A DNA stretch of 11,072 nucleotides. It comes from DASUFH01 sp036274645. GTDB taxonomy: Bacteria > Acidobacteriota > Terriglobia > 20CM-2-55-15. Made by a program: the position numbers and the translations under genes. Positions within the stretch are counted from its first letter, which is position 1. Each line of letters begins with the position of its first letter. The notes under the pieces were generated by a model. It was not told the origin of the DNA. It worked only from the letters and a program-made list of their open reading frames with translations, and made no database searches. Location of the stretch: contig DASUFH010000245.1 in NCBI GenBank assembly GCA_036274645.1, positions 1 to 11,072 of the forward strand. Reading direction: 5' to 3'. Below are positions 1 through 6,409 of the stretch, in pieces.

Positions 1-1
1 G

Positions 2-1789
2 TTTCCCGGAACGCCCATGCTGATGACGGCTGTTGATCAGCCTCATGTGAAGGTGGATGATCTGACATCCGGAGAGGCGGTCGTCAGTGTGCAAAATGAC
101 CCGTCCGCCATTGTGGACGACATCCTGACTCTCCTGCCAGAAACCCGCAACGTGTACGTCGTCATCGGCAACTCCCAGTTGGAGAGGTTCTGGCAGAAAC
201 AACTCGCAGGCGAATTAAGGCGATTCGAAAACCGACTGAACTTGGTGTGGTTGAATGACCTTCCGTTCAGGGCGATTCTGGAGCGGTGCGCCCAGCTTCC
301 GCCGGGCTCGGCAATTTTTTATGTACTCATGTCCGTGGATTCCGAAGGGGGGTCCTATACGGAGGAGGACCTTTTGTCGGGGCTCCACTCCCGCGCCAAT
401 GCCCCTGTATTCGGACTTCACAGTACTCAACTGGGACGCGGCATCGTCGGCGGTTCCGTGATGTCGATCGAGACGCTCAGCCGGAACGCAGCGGAGGCGG
501 CTGACCGCATTCTGCGTGGGGAAACGCCGGGGAGCATTCAACGGACACCTTTGAATCCGGGGCCTCCGATTTTCGACGCGCGTGAACTGCAGCGCTGGAA
601 CATCCGTGAAGATCAGTTGCCGGCGGGGAGCGCCGTCTATTTCGGGGAGGCGACGGTCTGGGATCGGTATCGATGGATTGTGGTTGCGGTTGTGACGATC
701 CTGCTGGGCGAAGGCCTGTTGGTTGTCGGCCTTCTGGTCAATCTGTTCCGGCGGCGGAAAGCGGAACGCTTCCTGCGGGAGAACCGAAATCAGCTGGATG
801 CGATCCTGGCCACTGCCGCGGATGGGATCCTGGCCTTGAACGAAAGCGGCGCAATCGAGTCCGCCAATCGCGCGACGGAAAGAATTTTCGGCTATGGCGC
901 GGAGGAAATAGCCGGTCAAAACGTGGGCGCTCTCATCGAGGGGGCCGGCGATTGCCATGCGCTCCGGCCGGACGGCGTCCGGCGGGAAAGCATCGGACGC
1001 CGGAAAGACGGTTCGCGCGTATCGGTCGACGTGTCGATCACTGAAATCGTGAGATCAGACCGCGTTTTGTTCATCTGCTTTGTGCGCGACATCACCGCCG
1101 AAAAGGCCGCCGAACAGATATCCCGGGAATATGGCAGGCAGCTCCTCCAGGCCCAGGACGAGGAACGGGCCAGGCTCGCCCGCGAATTGCATGACGACAT
1201 CTCCCAGCGTCTGGCCTTTCTTGCGATGGAGGCCGACTCGATGATCCCCACTCCCGCCGGTCATATTCATACGGTGACGGATATCCGGGAAGGGCTGACG
1301 CGTCTCGCCGCGGATGTGCACGAGCTCGCGTACAAGTTGCATCCCTCGATGCTGGAGCGTCTGGGATTGAACGGGGCTCTGGCGGCGGAATGCGAACGGT
1401 TTTCAAAACAGCAGGATTCCATTGCCGTGAGCGCGAGACTGGGGAAGATCCCGGACACGATTCGGCGGGAATCCGCGCTCTGTCTGCTGCGCATCGCTCA
1501 GGAAGCGCTACGGAACATCGACCGTCACGCGCGCGCCAGTACGGCGGACGTGACGCTCAGTTTCGTGGATGGCGGAGTTCGTCTGGCCGTCGCGGACACC
1601 GGGGTCGGGTTCGATGCGGCCTCGGGAACCGGCCGCGTTTCCCTTGGTCTGGCCAGTATGAAGGAGCGCGCGCGCCTGCTTGGGGGGCGGCTCGAAATTC
1701 AAACCGCTCCCGGTTCCGGCACCACGGTCCTGGCCTGGATACCGCTTGGCGGAGGGCGGGAGGATTCGATGCCCGAATTGGCATCGTAG
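2..1789 (+). CDS. Sensor histidine kinase with substrate-binding-protein sensor and PAS domain (5' partial)
   Basis: This is an envelope sensor kinase of a two-component system. The reading frame is open to the left edge (residues FPGTP before the first visible Met at 17), so the true start lies outside the window. Counting from that Met, residues 1 to about 205 resemble the second half of an ABC-transporter-type substrate-binding domain (ABC_sub_bind): a VYVVIG strand near 46 and a GRGIVGGSV motif near 140. One membrane helix follows at about 220-243, then a PAS domain at about 258-365 (FGYGAEEIAGQ, closing with VRDITAEK). The kinase core is of the HisKA_3/NarX type: the H-box RELHDD has the phospho-acceptor His at 392, the N-box QEALRNIDRHA is at 495-505, the G1 box is ADTGVGFD, and SLGLASMKERARLLGG follows. 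The cognate regulator is probably the receiver gene 73 bases downstream. The domain calls are firm. The ligand is unknown; the sensor fold suggests a small periplasmic solute. Confidence 0.93.
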   Translation, partial: FPGTPMLMTAVDQPHVKVDDLTSGEAVVSVQNDPSAIVDDILTLLPETRNVYVVIGNSQLERFWQKQLAGELRRFENRLNLVWLNDLPFRAILERCAQLPPGSAIFYVLMSVDSEGGSYTEEDLLSGLHSRANAPVFGLHSTQLGRGIVGGSVMSIETLSRNAAEAADRILRGETPGSIQRTPLNPGPPIFDARELQRWNIREDQLPAGSAVYFGEATVWDRYRWIVVAVVTILLGEGLLVVGLLVNLFRRRKAERFLRENRNQLDAILATAADGILALNESGAIESANRATERIFGYGAEEIAGQNVGALIEGAGDCHALRPDGVRRESIGRRKDGSRVSVDVSITEIVRSDRVLFICFVRDITAEKAAEQISREYGRQLLQAQDEERARLARELHDDISQRLAFLAMEADSMIPTPAGHIHTVTDIREGLTRLAADVHELAYKLHPSMLERLGLNGALAAECERFSKQQDSIAVSARLGKIPDTIRRESALCLLRIAQEALRNIDRHARASTADVTLSFVDGGVRLAVADTGVGFDAASGTGRVSLGLASMKERARLLGGRLEIQTAPGSGTTVLAWIPLGGGREDSMPELAS

Positions 1790-1862
1790 TGGTCCGGGAG
1801 CCGATGTCGGCGACGTGCTGTGTCCGATGCCGCCACGCGTTGTTGCCTGAGAAAGGAAGATC

Positions 1863-2258
1863 ATGAGCCTGCCCCGTATCCTGTTGGCTGACGATCATCC
1901 GGAAATCGTCAGGATCCTGACCACTCTGCTGAGCGGAACGTTCGACGTGGTGGGCGTCGCGGAAGACGGAATCGCCATGATTGACGCGGCGGGCGCGCTC
2001 AACGCGGATGTGGTAGTCACCGACCTCTCCATGCCGCGCCTTGACGGGTTCCGCGCGCTCGCCCGGCTGAAGGAATGCCATCCCCGGATCAAAGTCATTG
2101 TCATGACGGCGTACCACGACCCGGCTATCGCGAGCCTGGCGCTGGAGGCCGGAGCGGTCGGCTTCGTGTCCAAACATTCGGCGTGGGTCGACCTGATTCC
2201 AGCCATTCAGGCGGCCCTTGCGGACAGGACATTCGTTTCTCCCTCGCTTGAAAAATGA
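1863..2258 (+). CDS. Response regulator, receiver domain only
   Basis: This 131-residue CheY-like receiver is the likely phosphotransfer partner of the upstream kinase. The acidic pair is D10-D11, the phospho-acceptor D54 sits in VVTDLSMP, the switch Thr is T82 in VMTAYHD, and the conserved Lys is K104 in GFVSKHS. A Shine-Dalgarno-like GAAAGGAAG lies just upstream of the ATG. The sequence is most like NarL/FixJ receivers, which normally continue into a LuxR-type helix-turn-helix after a linker of the RTYVSPSL kind. Here the protein stops at TFVSPSLEK, where that linker would begin. The next base after the TGA is the first base of a long inverted repeat. It may be a true stand-alone receiver, or a NarL-type regulator that lost its DNA-binding domain when the element arrived. 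I saw no helix-turn-helix remnant in the downstream 250 bases. Confidence 0.92.
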   Translation: MSLPRILLADDHPEIVRILTTLLSGTFDVVGVAEDGIAMIDAAGALNADVVVTDLSMPRLDGFRALARLKECHPRIKVIVMTAYHDPAIASLALEAGAVGFVSKHSAWVDLIPAIQAALADRTFVSPSLEK

Positions 2259-2345
2259 GGGAATGGGGGAATCAGGGACAGAGAGCAATTCCGCTTTCGC
2301 GAAATTGCTCTCTGTCCCTGATTTCCCCCTGATTTCCCCATTCCC
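2259..2345. repeat. Long palindromic (REP-like) element with an 11-bp internal duplication
   Basis: The core arms are a perfect 20-bp inverted repeat: ATCAGGGACAGAGAGCAATT at 2271-2290 and its complement at 2303-2322. Pairing can continue inward (CGC 2292-2294 with GCG 2299-2301, loop TTTC at 2295-2298). It also continues outward through GGGGG/CCCCC at 2265-2269 and 2325-2329. The outermost segment GGGAATGGGG (2259-2268) recurs inverted as CCCCATTCCC (2336-2345). In the right arm CTGATTTCCCC is duplicated in tandem (2318-2328 and 2329-2339), which displaces the outer segment. The layout resembles intergenic REP/BIME elements mobilised by REP-associated tyrosine transposases, but no transposase is present in the window. 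In RNA it would form a very stable hairpin after the response regulator and could act as a terminator or mRNA stabiliser. There is no U-tract. Confidence 0.8.
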
Positions 2346-2382
2346 GTATTTTCCCGAGTTCCTTGCCCTCGGACGAAGCGCC

Positions 2383-2388
2383 TACAAT
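2383..2388 (+). promoter_or_regulatory. Possible -10 element upstream of the porin operon
   Basis: TACAAT differs from the sigma-70 -10 consensus at one position. It lies about 125 bases before the porin start, in the only sizeable gap before the operon. No good -35 sits at the ideal distance: TTGCCC at 2363-2368 gives a 14-base spacer and TTCCTT at 2359-2364 gives 18. A short GC-rich inverted repeat (GGCCC/GGGCC, 2438-2452) follows in the putative leader. The rest of 2346-2512 shows nothing recognisable. Confidence 0.35.
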
Positions 2389-2501
2389 GACCGCTGTCAC
2401 TGCTTTCCCGCGGACTCTGCCGAAGTGTCTTTCTGACGGCCCGGTCCGGGCCTTCCCCACTTACGAGTTGCCTGCGTCTGGCGCTGCGCTTATTGAACGA
2501 T

Positions 2502-2507
2502 AAGGAG
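2502..2507 (+). promoter_or_regulatory. Shine-Dalgarno of the DUF3011 porin gene
   Basis: AAGGAG lies five bases before the ATG at 2513. This supports that start, from which a signal peptide follows at once. Confidence 0.7.
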
Positions 2508-2512
2508 CCCAG

Positions 2513-3991
2513 ATGAGTTTTAGAGAAGGAGCGTTGGCCGCTTTCCTGGCTCTACTCCACCTGCCGTCAGGACTTTCCGCCCAATCCCCGGCGGTGACAT
2601 GCGCATCCCGTTCAGGAGTCCAGAGCTATTGTCCGGCGGACACGTCCGCGGGCGTGGCGTTGCGACAGTCCACCGGCGTCACGCCGTGCCTGCTCGGAAA
2701 GACGTGGGGATACGACGATGCGGGAGTCTGGGTGTCGGATGGGTGCGCGGCGGAGTTCGTTCTCGGTCAATCTTCCACGGTCGGCGTTCCGCCTTCGAAG
2801 AGTCCGGAGTACATCCCTAACCTGGGATTCCGTCTCTATGAAGGGGACAAGGGCCAGATCTACATGCGCCTGTTCAGTTACGCGCGTTTCCTGAATCAAA
2901 AGTCCCTCGACTCGACCTATACCGACTTCTTCGGCAACACCATTGACCTTCAACGGCGCGAAGACATGCAACTCAACAAGTTCTTCCTGCCGTTCTCCGG
3001 CTGGTTCATGACGCCAAAACTGCGCTACTACCTCTACGTCTGGTCCGCCAATACCGCGCAGGGCGATCCCGCGCAGGTGGTCGGCGCCGGAAATCTGAGC
3101 TACGTGTTCGGCCCGGGCGCGACGCTGGGTTTCGGCGTCACCAGTCTTCCCAGCGTCCGCAGCACCGAGGGGCAGTTCCCCTATTGGCTCGGCGTCGATG
3201 ATCGGCTGACGGCCGATGAATTCTTCCGCGGATCGTATACGACCGGTGTCTGGGTCAAGGGCCAGTTTTCGAGATTTCGATATATGGCGATGCTCGGAAA
3301 CAACTTGAGCCAGCTCGGCGTCAGCGCATCTCAGCTGGACAACCACTTTCAAACGACGTCGTTCATGTTGCGCTGGCTCCCGACGACAGGTGAGTTTGGT
3401 CTCTATGAGGGTTTCGGCGACTACGACTATCACGAGAACGTCGCCACGCGGGTCGGTGTCCATTACACGCGCAGCATCGAGGACAGGCAGGAGCAGCCGG
3501 GCACGGAATCGATCGAGAACTCGCAGATCCGCCTGTCGGACGGAAGCATTATCTTCACGCCCAATCTCTTCGGTCCGGGCATCGTCGTCGAGAACCTGCT
3601 CTATGACATGGCGAGCGCCGACGCGGGCGTCAAGTACCACGGCTATTCGCTGGAGGTGGAGTATTACTGGCGGAAGCTCAGCCACTTCAATGGACTGAAT
3701 GTCGATGGACTCTCCGACATTCACGACCACGGGTTTCAGGCGCAGTTTTCGGCGATGGCCGTCCCCAAAACTCTCCAGCCCTACTTCAGCGGTTCGGTCA
3801 TTCAGGGGCCATTCGGCAACGCGTCGGAGCTGCGCGCGGGGGCGAACTGGTATTTCCTCAAGGAACGTGGACTGCGGTTCAACGCGGAATGGCTTCACCT
3901 GCATGACTGTCCCGTGGGCTACACGGCGGTCCCATATCCGGTCGGTGGCAATGGAAACCTTTTTAGTCTGAATCTCGAGATGAATTTCTAA
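2513..3991 (+). CDS. Outer-membrane beta-barrel protein with N-terminal DUF3011 domain
   Basis: This 492-residue protein is probably an outer-membrane channel. Residues 1-23 look like a signal peptide, with a hydrophobic stretch and likely cleavage after LSA. Residues 30-82 match the DUF3011 pattern: four cysteines (C30, C40, C59, C78), the phrase YCPADTSAGVAL, then KTWGYDDAGVWV and GCAAEF. The cysteines may form two disulfides in the periplasm. From about 95 to the end the chain is rich in alternating aromatic and polar residues with short turns (for example YYLYVW and YHGYSLEVEYYWRKL), as in transmembrane beta strands. It ends in Phe, the usual C-terminal signal for barrel assembly. The barrel resembles porins broadly, and I cannot place it in a named porin family. 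It is the first gene of a four-gene cluster, and the amidohydrolase begins 19 bases after its stop. The role of DUF3011 is not known to me. Confidence 0.85.
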   Translation: MSFREGALAAFLALLHLPSGLSAQSPAVTCASRSGVQSYCPADTSAGVALRQSTGVTPCLLGKTWGYDDAGVWVSDGCAAEFVLGQSSTVGVPPSKSPEYIPNLGFRLYEGDKGQIYMRLFSYARFLNQKSLDSTYTDFFGNTIDLQRREDMQLNKFFLPFSGWFMTPKLRYYLYVWSANTAQGDPAQVVGAGNLSYVFGPGATLGFGVTSLPSVRSTEGQFPYWLGVDDRLTADEFFRGSYTTGVWVKGQFSRFRYMAMLGNNLSQLGVSASQLDNHFQTTSFMLRWLPTTGEFGLYEGFGDYDYHENVATRVGVHYTRSIEDRQEQPGTESIENSQIRLSDGSIIFTPNLFGPGIVVENLLYDMASADAGVKYHGYSLEVEYYWRKLSHFNGLNVDGLSDIHDHGFQAQFSAMAVPKTLQPYFSGSVIQGPFGNASELRAGANWYFLKERGLRFNAEWLHLHDCPVGYTAVPYPVGGNGNLFSLNLEMNF

Positions 3992-4010
3992 GAGGAGGCA
4001 GGTCGGAGCC

Positions 4011-5138
4011 ATGAAGAACACCGATGGCGGATGGCGTCCATTGTGGACCGCGATCGCGCTGCAGGCTCTGATTACCGTGGCGCTGACGATTGGCGTGTTG
4101 GCATTTCAGCGCCCCGCCGCGCCGTCCGGCTACGCCGTCAATGACGGACACGTGCACCTGACCAACTACATCCAGGAAGGCACAGACATCCATGAAATGC
4201 TGAACATCATGGGTTCGAAGGTCGGCCGGGCCACGCTGTTCGGCATTCCGCTGCAGCAGGAATGGTCCTGGGCGAATACCCGTGAGTTCGCGCCGACCTA
4301 CTACCTGCAGACGGACGCTCCGCTCTACTACTACTCTTTCACCGACGCGTTTATCGCCACGGCGTACAAGTCGCTGACGAAGGCGGAGCAGGCCCGTTTC
4401 GATCCCATGATTACGGGATTCAATCCGGCGGACATGTACGCGGTGGACCATATCCGGCGCGTTCTTCAGACGTTTCCCGGCGTCTTTTCCGGCATTGGCG
4501 AGTTCACGGTTCACAAGGAGTTTGTCTCGGCGAAGGTCGCCGGCGAAAAGGCCAGCCTGGTGAATCCTTCCCTCGACCGGATCTTCGATTTTGCGGCGGA
4601 AGCGGGACTTGTGGTCCTGCTCCACAACGATATCGACGCGCCGTTTCCGAAGCCGGGCGAGAGTTCCTATCAGCAGAATCAGCTTCGCGAGCTGTTCGAG
4701 CGTCATCCGGAGACGACCGTCATCTGGGCGCATGGCGGACTGGGACGCGTGGTCCATCCCGTCAAGGATCAGCTGGCGATCATGGATCGCGCGCTTTCCA
4801 GTGGCAAGGCGCCGCGCCTCCACGTCGACATTTCCTGGATTGAAACGGCGAAGTATCTGGTGGCGACACCGGAAACGATTCAGGCGACGGCCAGTCTCAT
4901 CAATCGCCATCCCGACCAATTCCTGTTCGGAACGGACGAAGTCGCGCCCGTGGACCAGAAGTCGTACCTGAAGATTCTGGATCTCTATGCTCCGCTTTTC
5001 GCGAAACTGACCCCGGAAGCCAGCGAAAAGGTGCGGAAAGGAAACTACGAACGCTTGTTCGATGAGGCCCGCCGGAGAGTGCGGGCATGGGAAGAAAAGA
5101 ACATCCGGCCGATCCCCACCGCTTCGATTGCACACTAA
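4011..5138 (+). CDS. Membrane-anchored metal-dependent amidohydrolase
   Basis: This 375-residue protein is probably a hydrolase or decarboxylase of the amidohydrolase-related family (PF04909 type), tethered to the inner membrane with its active site in the periplasm. A single hydrophobic segment spans about 12-32. The following residues (NDGHVHL) give the HxH metal motif at H47 and H49. Other likely metal or catalytic residues are E164 in GIGEFTVH, H205 in VVLLHND, H241 in WAHGGLG, and D309 in LFGTDEV. The order and spacing suit a TIM-barrel metal hydrolase. GAGGAGG at 3992-3998 is a rather distant ribosome site, and GGAG at 4005-4008 is very close to the ATG. It sits 19 bases after the first porin, and its TAA overlaps the Shine-Dalgarno of the next gene, so it is surely cotranscribed. 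The substrate cannot be read from the sequence; an amide, lactone or aromatic acid is possible. Confidence 0.85.
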   Translation: MKNTDGGWRPLWTAIALQALITVALTIGVLAFQRPAAPSGYAVNDGHVHLTNYIQEGTDIHEMLNIMGSKVGRATLFGIPLQQEWSWANTREFAPTYYLQTDAPLYYYSFTDAFIATAYKSLTKAEQARFDPMITGFNPADMYAVDHIRRVLQTFPGVFSGIGEFTVHKEFVSAKVAGEKASLVNPSLDRIFDFAAEAGLVVLLHNDIDAPFPKPGESSYQQNQLRELFERHPETTVIWAHGGLGRVVHPVKDQLAIMDRALSSGKAPRLHVDISWIETAKYLVATPETIQATASLINRHPDQFLFGTDEVAPVDQKSYLKILDLYAPLFAKLTPEASEKVRKGNYERLFDEARRRVRAWEEKNIRPIPTASIAH

Positions 5139-5143
5139 GGAGG
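5137..5143 (+). promoter_or_regulatory. Shine-Dalgarno overlapping the amidohydrolase stop; sets the DcaP-type porin start
   Basis: AAGGAGG overlaps the TAA at 5136-5138 and lies three bases before the ATG at 5147. It favours 5147 over the in-frame ATG at 5087, which lies inside the upstream gene and would put twenty charged residues ahead of the signal peptide. Confidence 0.75.
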
Positions 5144-5146
5144 TTT

Positions 5147-6373
5147 ATGGCGCCCAGGATCATCCGCAACTGCGCAATGCCGATCGCGTTGTGTCTGCTG
5201 TTTGCCGCCGCCGCCGCCGGCCAGGCGCCGGCGCCCGCTCCGCCGCCGTCGCGGCTCGATATTTACGGATTCGTGATGACCGACTTCATCTACGACGAGA
5301 GGACCAACGATCCGGACTGGTTCGACGTGAACCGGCCGACGAAGCTCCCGGCGTTTGCGGGCGAGTTCGGAAGAGATGGTCACACCTGGGCCGGTGTGCG
5401 CCAGACGCGGTTTGGCGTGAAGAGCTACCAGGCGACGAGCATGGGCGAGCTCCGCACACACTTCGAATTCGATTTCTTCGGCGTGGGGCCGGACGCCGGC
5501 CAGACGACGATCCGTCCGAGGTACTTTTACGGCGAACTGGGACACTTCGGCGCCGGCCAGACGGTTAGCCCGTTCATGGATGTCGATGTCTTTCCCAACA
5601 TTCTCGATTACTGGGGGCCGAACGGGATGGTGTTCTTCCGCAACGTGCAGTTGAGGTGGATGCCCATTCAGGGAGAGTCGTTTCTGACCCTGGCCCTGGA
5701 ACGGCCCGGTTCGACGCAGGATCCCGGCGTGCTGGCGCAACGGGTCGAGATTGCGGACGTTTTCGCGCGATATCCCCTGCCCGATTTGTCCGGCGAATAT
5801 CGATGGGGCGGAGAGCGGGGGTACATCGAAGGGGCGGGCATCGTTCGAAAGATCGTGCTCGACGACGCAGTTTCCGACGCGTTCAATCTCGATGACAGCA
5901 TCATCGGATGGGGTGTCAATATCAGCTCCAACGTGTACTTCCGGGAAAAGAAGGATATCCTGCGGCTCGAATACACCTTCGGCGATGGCATCGAAAACTA
6001 CATGAACGACGCCCCCGCCGATGTAGCCGCCATACCCAACCCGGGAGATCCCGTCCGGCCTATTAAAGGCAAGGCCCTACCCCTGCGAAGCCTTGTCGCT
6101 TTTCTCGATCATTCCTGGAACGACCGCTTGACGACGTCGGTCGGCTATTCGGAACTCGCGATCGACAACACAGTCCTGCAACTTCCATCCGCCTTTCATC
6201 GGGGCCAGTACGCCATCGTCAACCTGTTGTGGCAGCCTATCGACCACTTGATGTACGGGGGCGAACTGCAGTGGGGCCGCCGCACGAATTTTGGCGACGG
6301 CTTTCACTCCAACGACTACAGGGTGCAGTTTGGATTCAGATACAACTTCTCCGGAGAACTTGCTCTGCCATAG
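5147..6373 (+). CDS. DcaP-family trimeric outer-membrane porin
   Basis: This 408-residue outer-membrane channel resembles DcaP-like porins, which in Acinetobacter pass dicarboxylates and other small anions. The start at 5147 gives a signal peptide with a hydrophobic core and Ala run (residues about 10-24), then an Ala/Pro-rich linker. The barrel begins at RLDIYGFVMTDFIYD, typical of the family. Later family-like stretches are VRQTRFGVKS, GELRTHFEFDFFG, RPRYFYGEL, GQTVSPFMD and YGGELQWGRR, ending in VQFGFRYNFS. The last aromatic residue of the final strand is seven residues from the end (GELALP follows), unlike the usual terminal Phe. It stands between the amidohydrolase (8 bases upstream) and the glutaminase (36 bases downstream), suggesting that it imports their substrates. 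The family call is strong. The transported solute is inference. Confidence 0.88.
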   Translation: MAPRIIRNCAMPIALCLLFAAAAAGQAPAPAPPPSRLDIYGFVMTDFIYDERTNDPDWFDVNRPTKLPAFAGEFGRDGHTWAGVRQTRFGVKSYQATSMGELRTHFEFDFFGVGPDAGQTTIRPRYFYGELGHFGAGQTVSPFMDVDVFPNILDYWGPNGMVFFRNVQLRWMPIQGESFLTLALERPGSTQDPGVLAQRVEIADVFARYPLPDLSGEYRWGGERGYIEGAGIVRKIVLDDAVSDAFNLDDSIIGWGVNISSNVYFREKKDILRLEYTFGDGIENYMNDAPADVAAIPNPGDPVRPIKGKALPLRSLVAFLDHSWNDRLTTSVGYSELAIDNTVLQLPSAFHRGQYAIVNLLWQPIDHLMYGGELQWGRRTNFGDGFHSNDYRVQFGFRYNFSGELALP

Positions 6374-6392
6374 GTCGTGAGAACGCACACTC

Positions 6393-6399
6393 GAGGAGG
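6393..6399 (+). promoter_or_regulatory. Shine-Dalgarno that sets the glutaminase start
   Basis: GAGGAGG lies ten bases before the ATG at 6410. The earlier in-frame ATG at 6377 has no such site and would add eleven polar residues before the signal peptide. Confidence 0.7.
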
Positions 6400-6409
6400 A
6401 CAGTCAACG

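Noticed and set aside
2438..2452. GC-rich palindrome (GGCCCGG T CCGGGCC) as a terminator before the porin operon
   Set aside because: The stem is only about five pairs once a loop is allowed and no T-run follows, so it is noted under the promoter entry only.
2387..2503. 38-codon open frame (MTAVTAF...) in the leader of the porin operon
   Set aside because: No ribosome site, no recognisable sequence, and its ATG overlaps the putative -10 element.
2346..2512. Search for a remnant of the LuxR-type DNA-binding domain after the palindromic element
   Set aside because: None of the three forward frames contains anything like the conserved LTxRExEVL pattern, so no pseudogene is called.
2612..4021. 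469-codon open frame on the minus strand opposite the first porin
   Set aside because: It is a mirror of the porin coding bias, has low-complexity Arg/Val-rich composition, no recognisable domain, and the plus-strand gene has a signal peptide, DUF3011 motif and ribosome site.
3963..5135. 390-codon open frame on the minus strand opposite the amidohydrolase
   Set aside because: It overlaps a gene with a complete metal-site motif set, and no domain or ribosome site supports it. Long antisense frames are common in GC-rich genes.
5195..5225. GCC trinucleotide run in the signal peptide of the DcaP-type porin as a possible phase-variation tract
   Set aside because: Changes by whole triplets would not shift the frame, and Ala-rich GCC runs are ordinary in GC-rich signal peptides.
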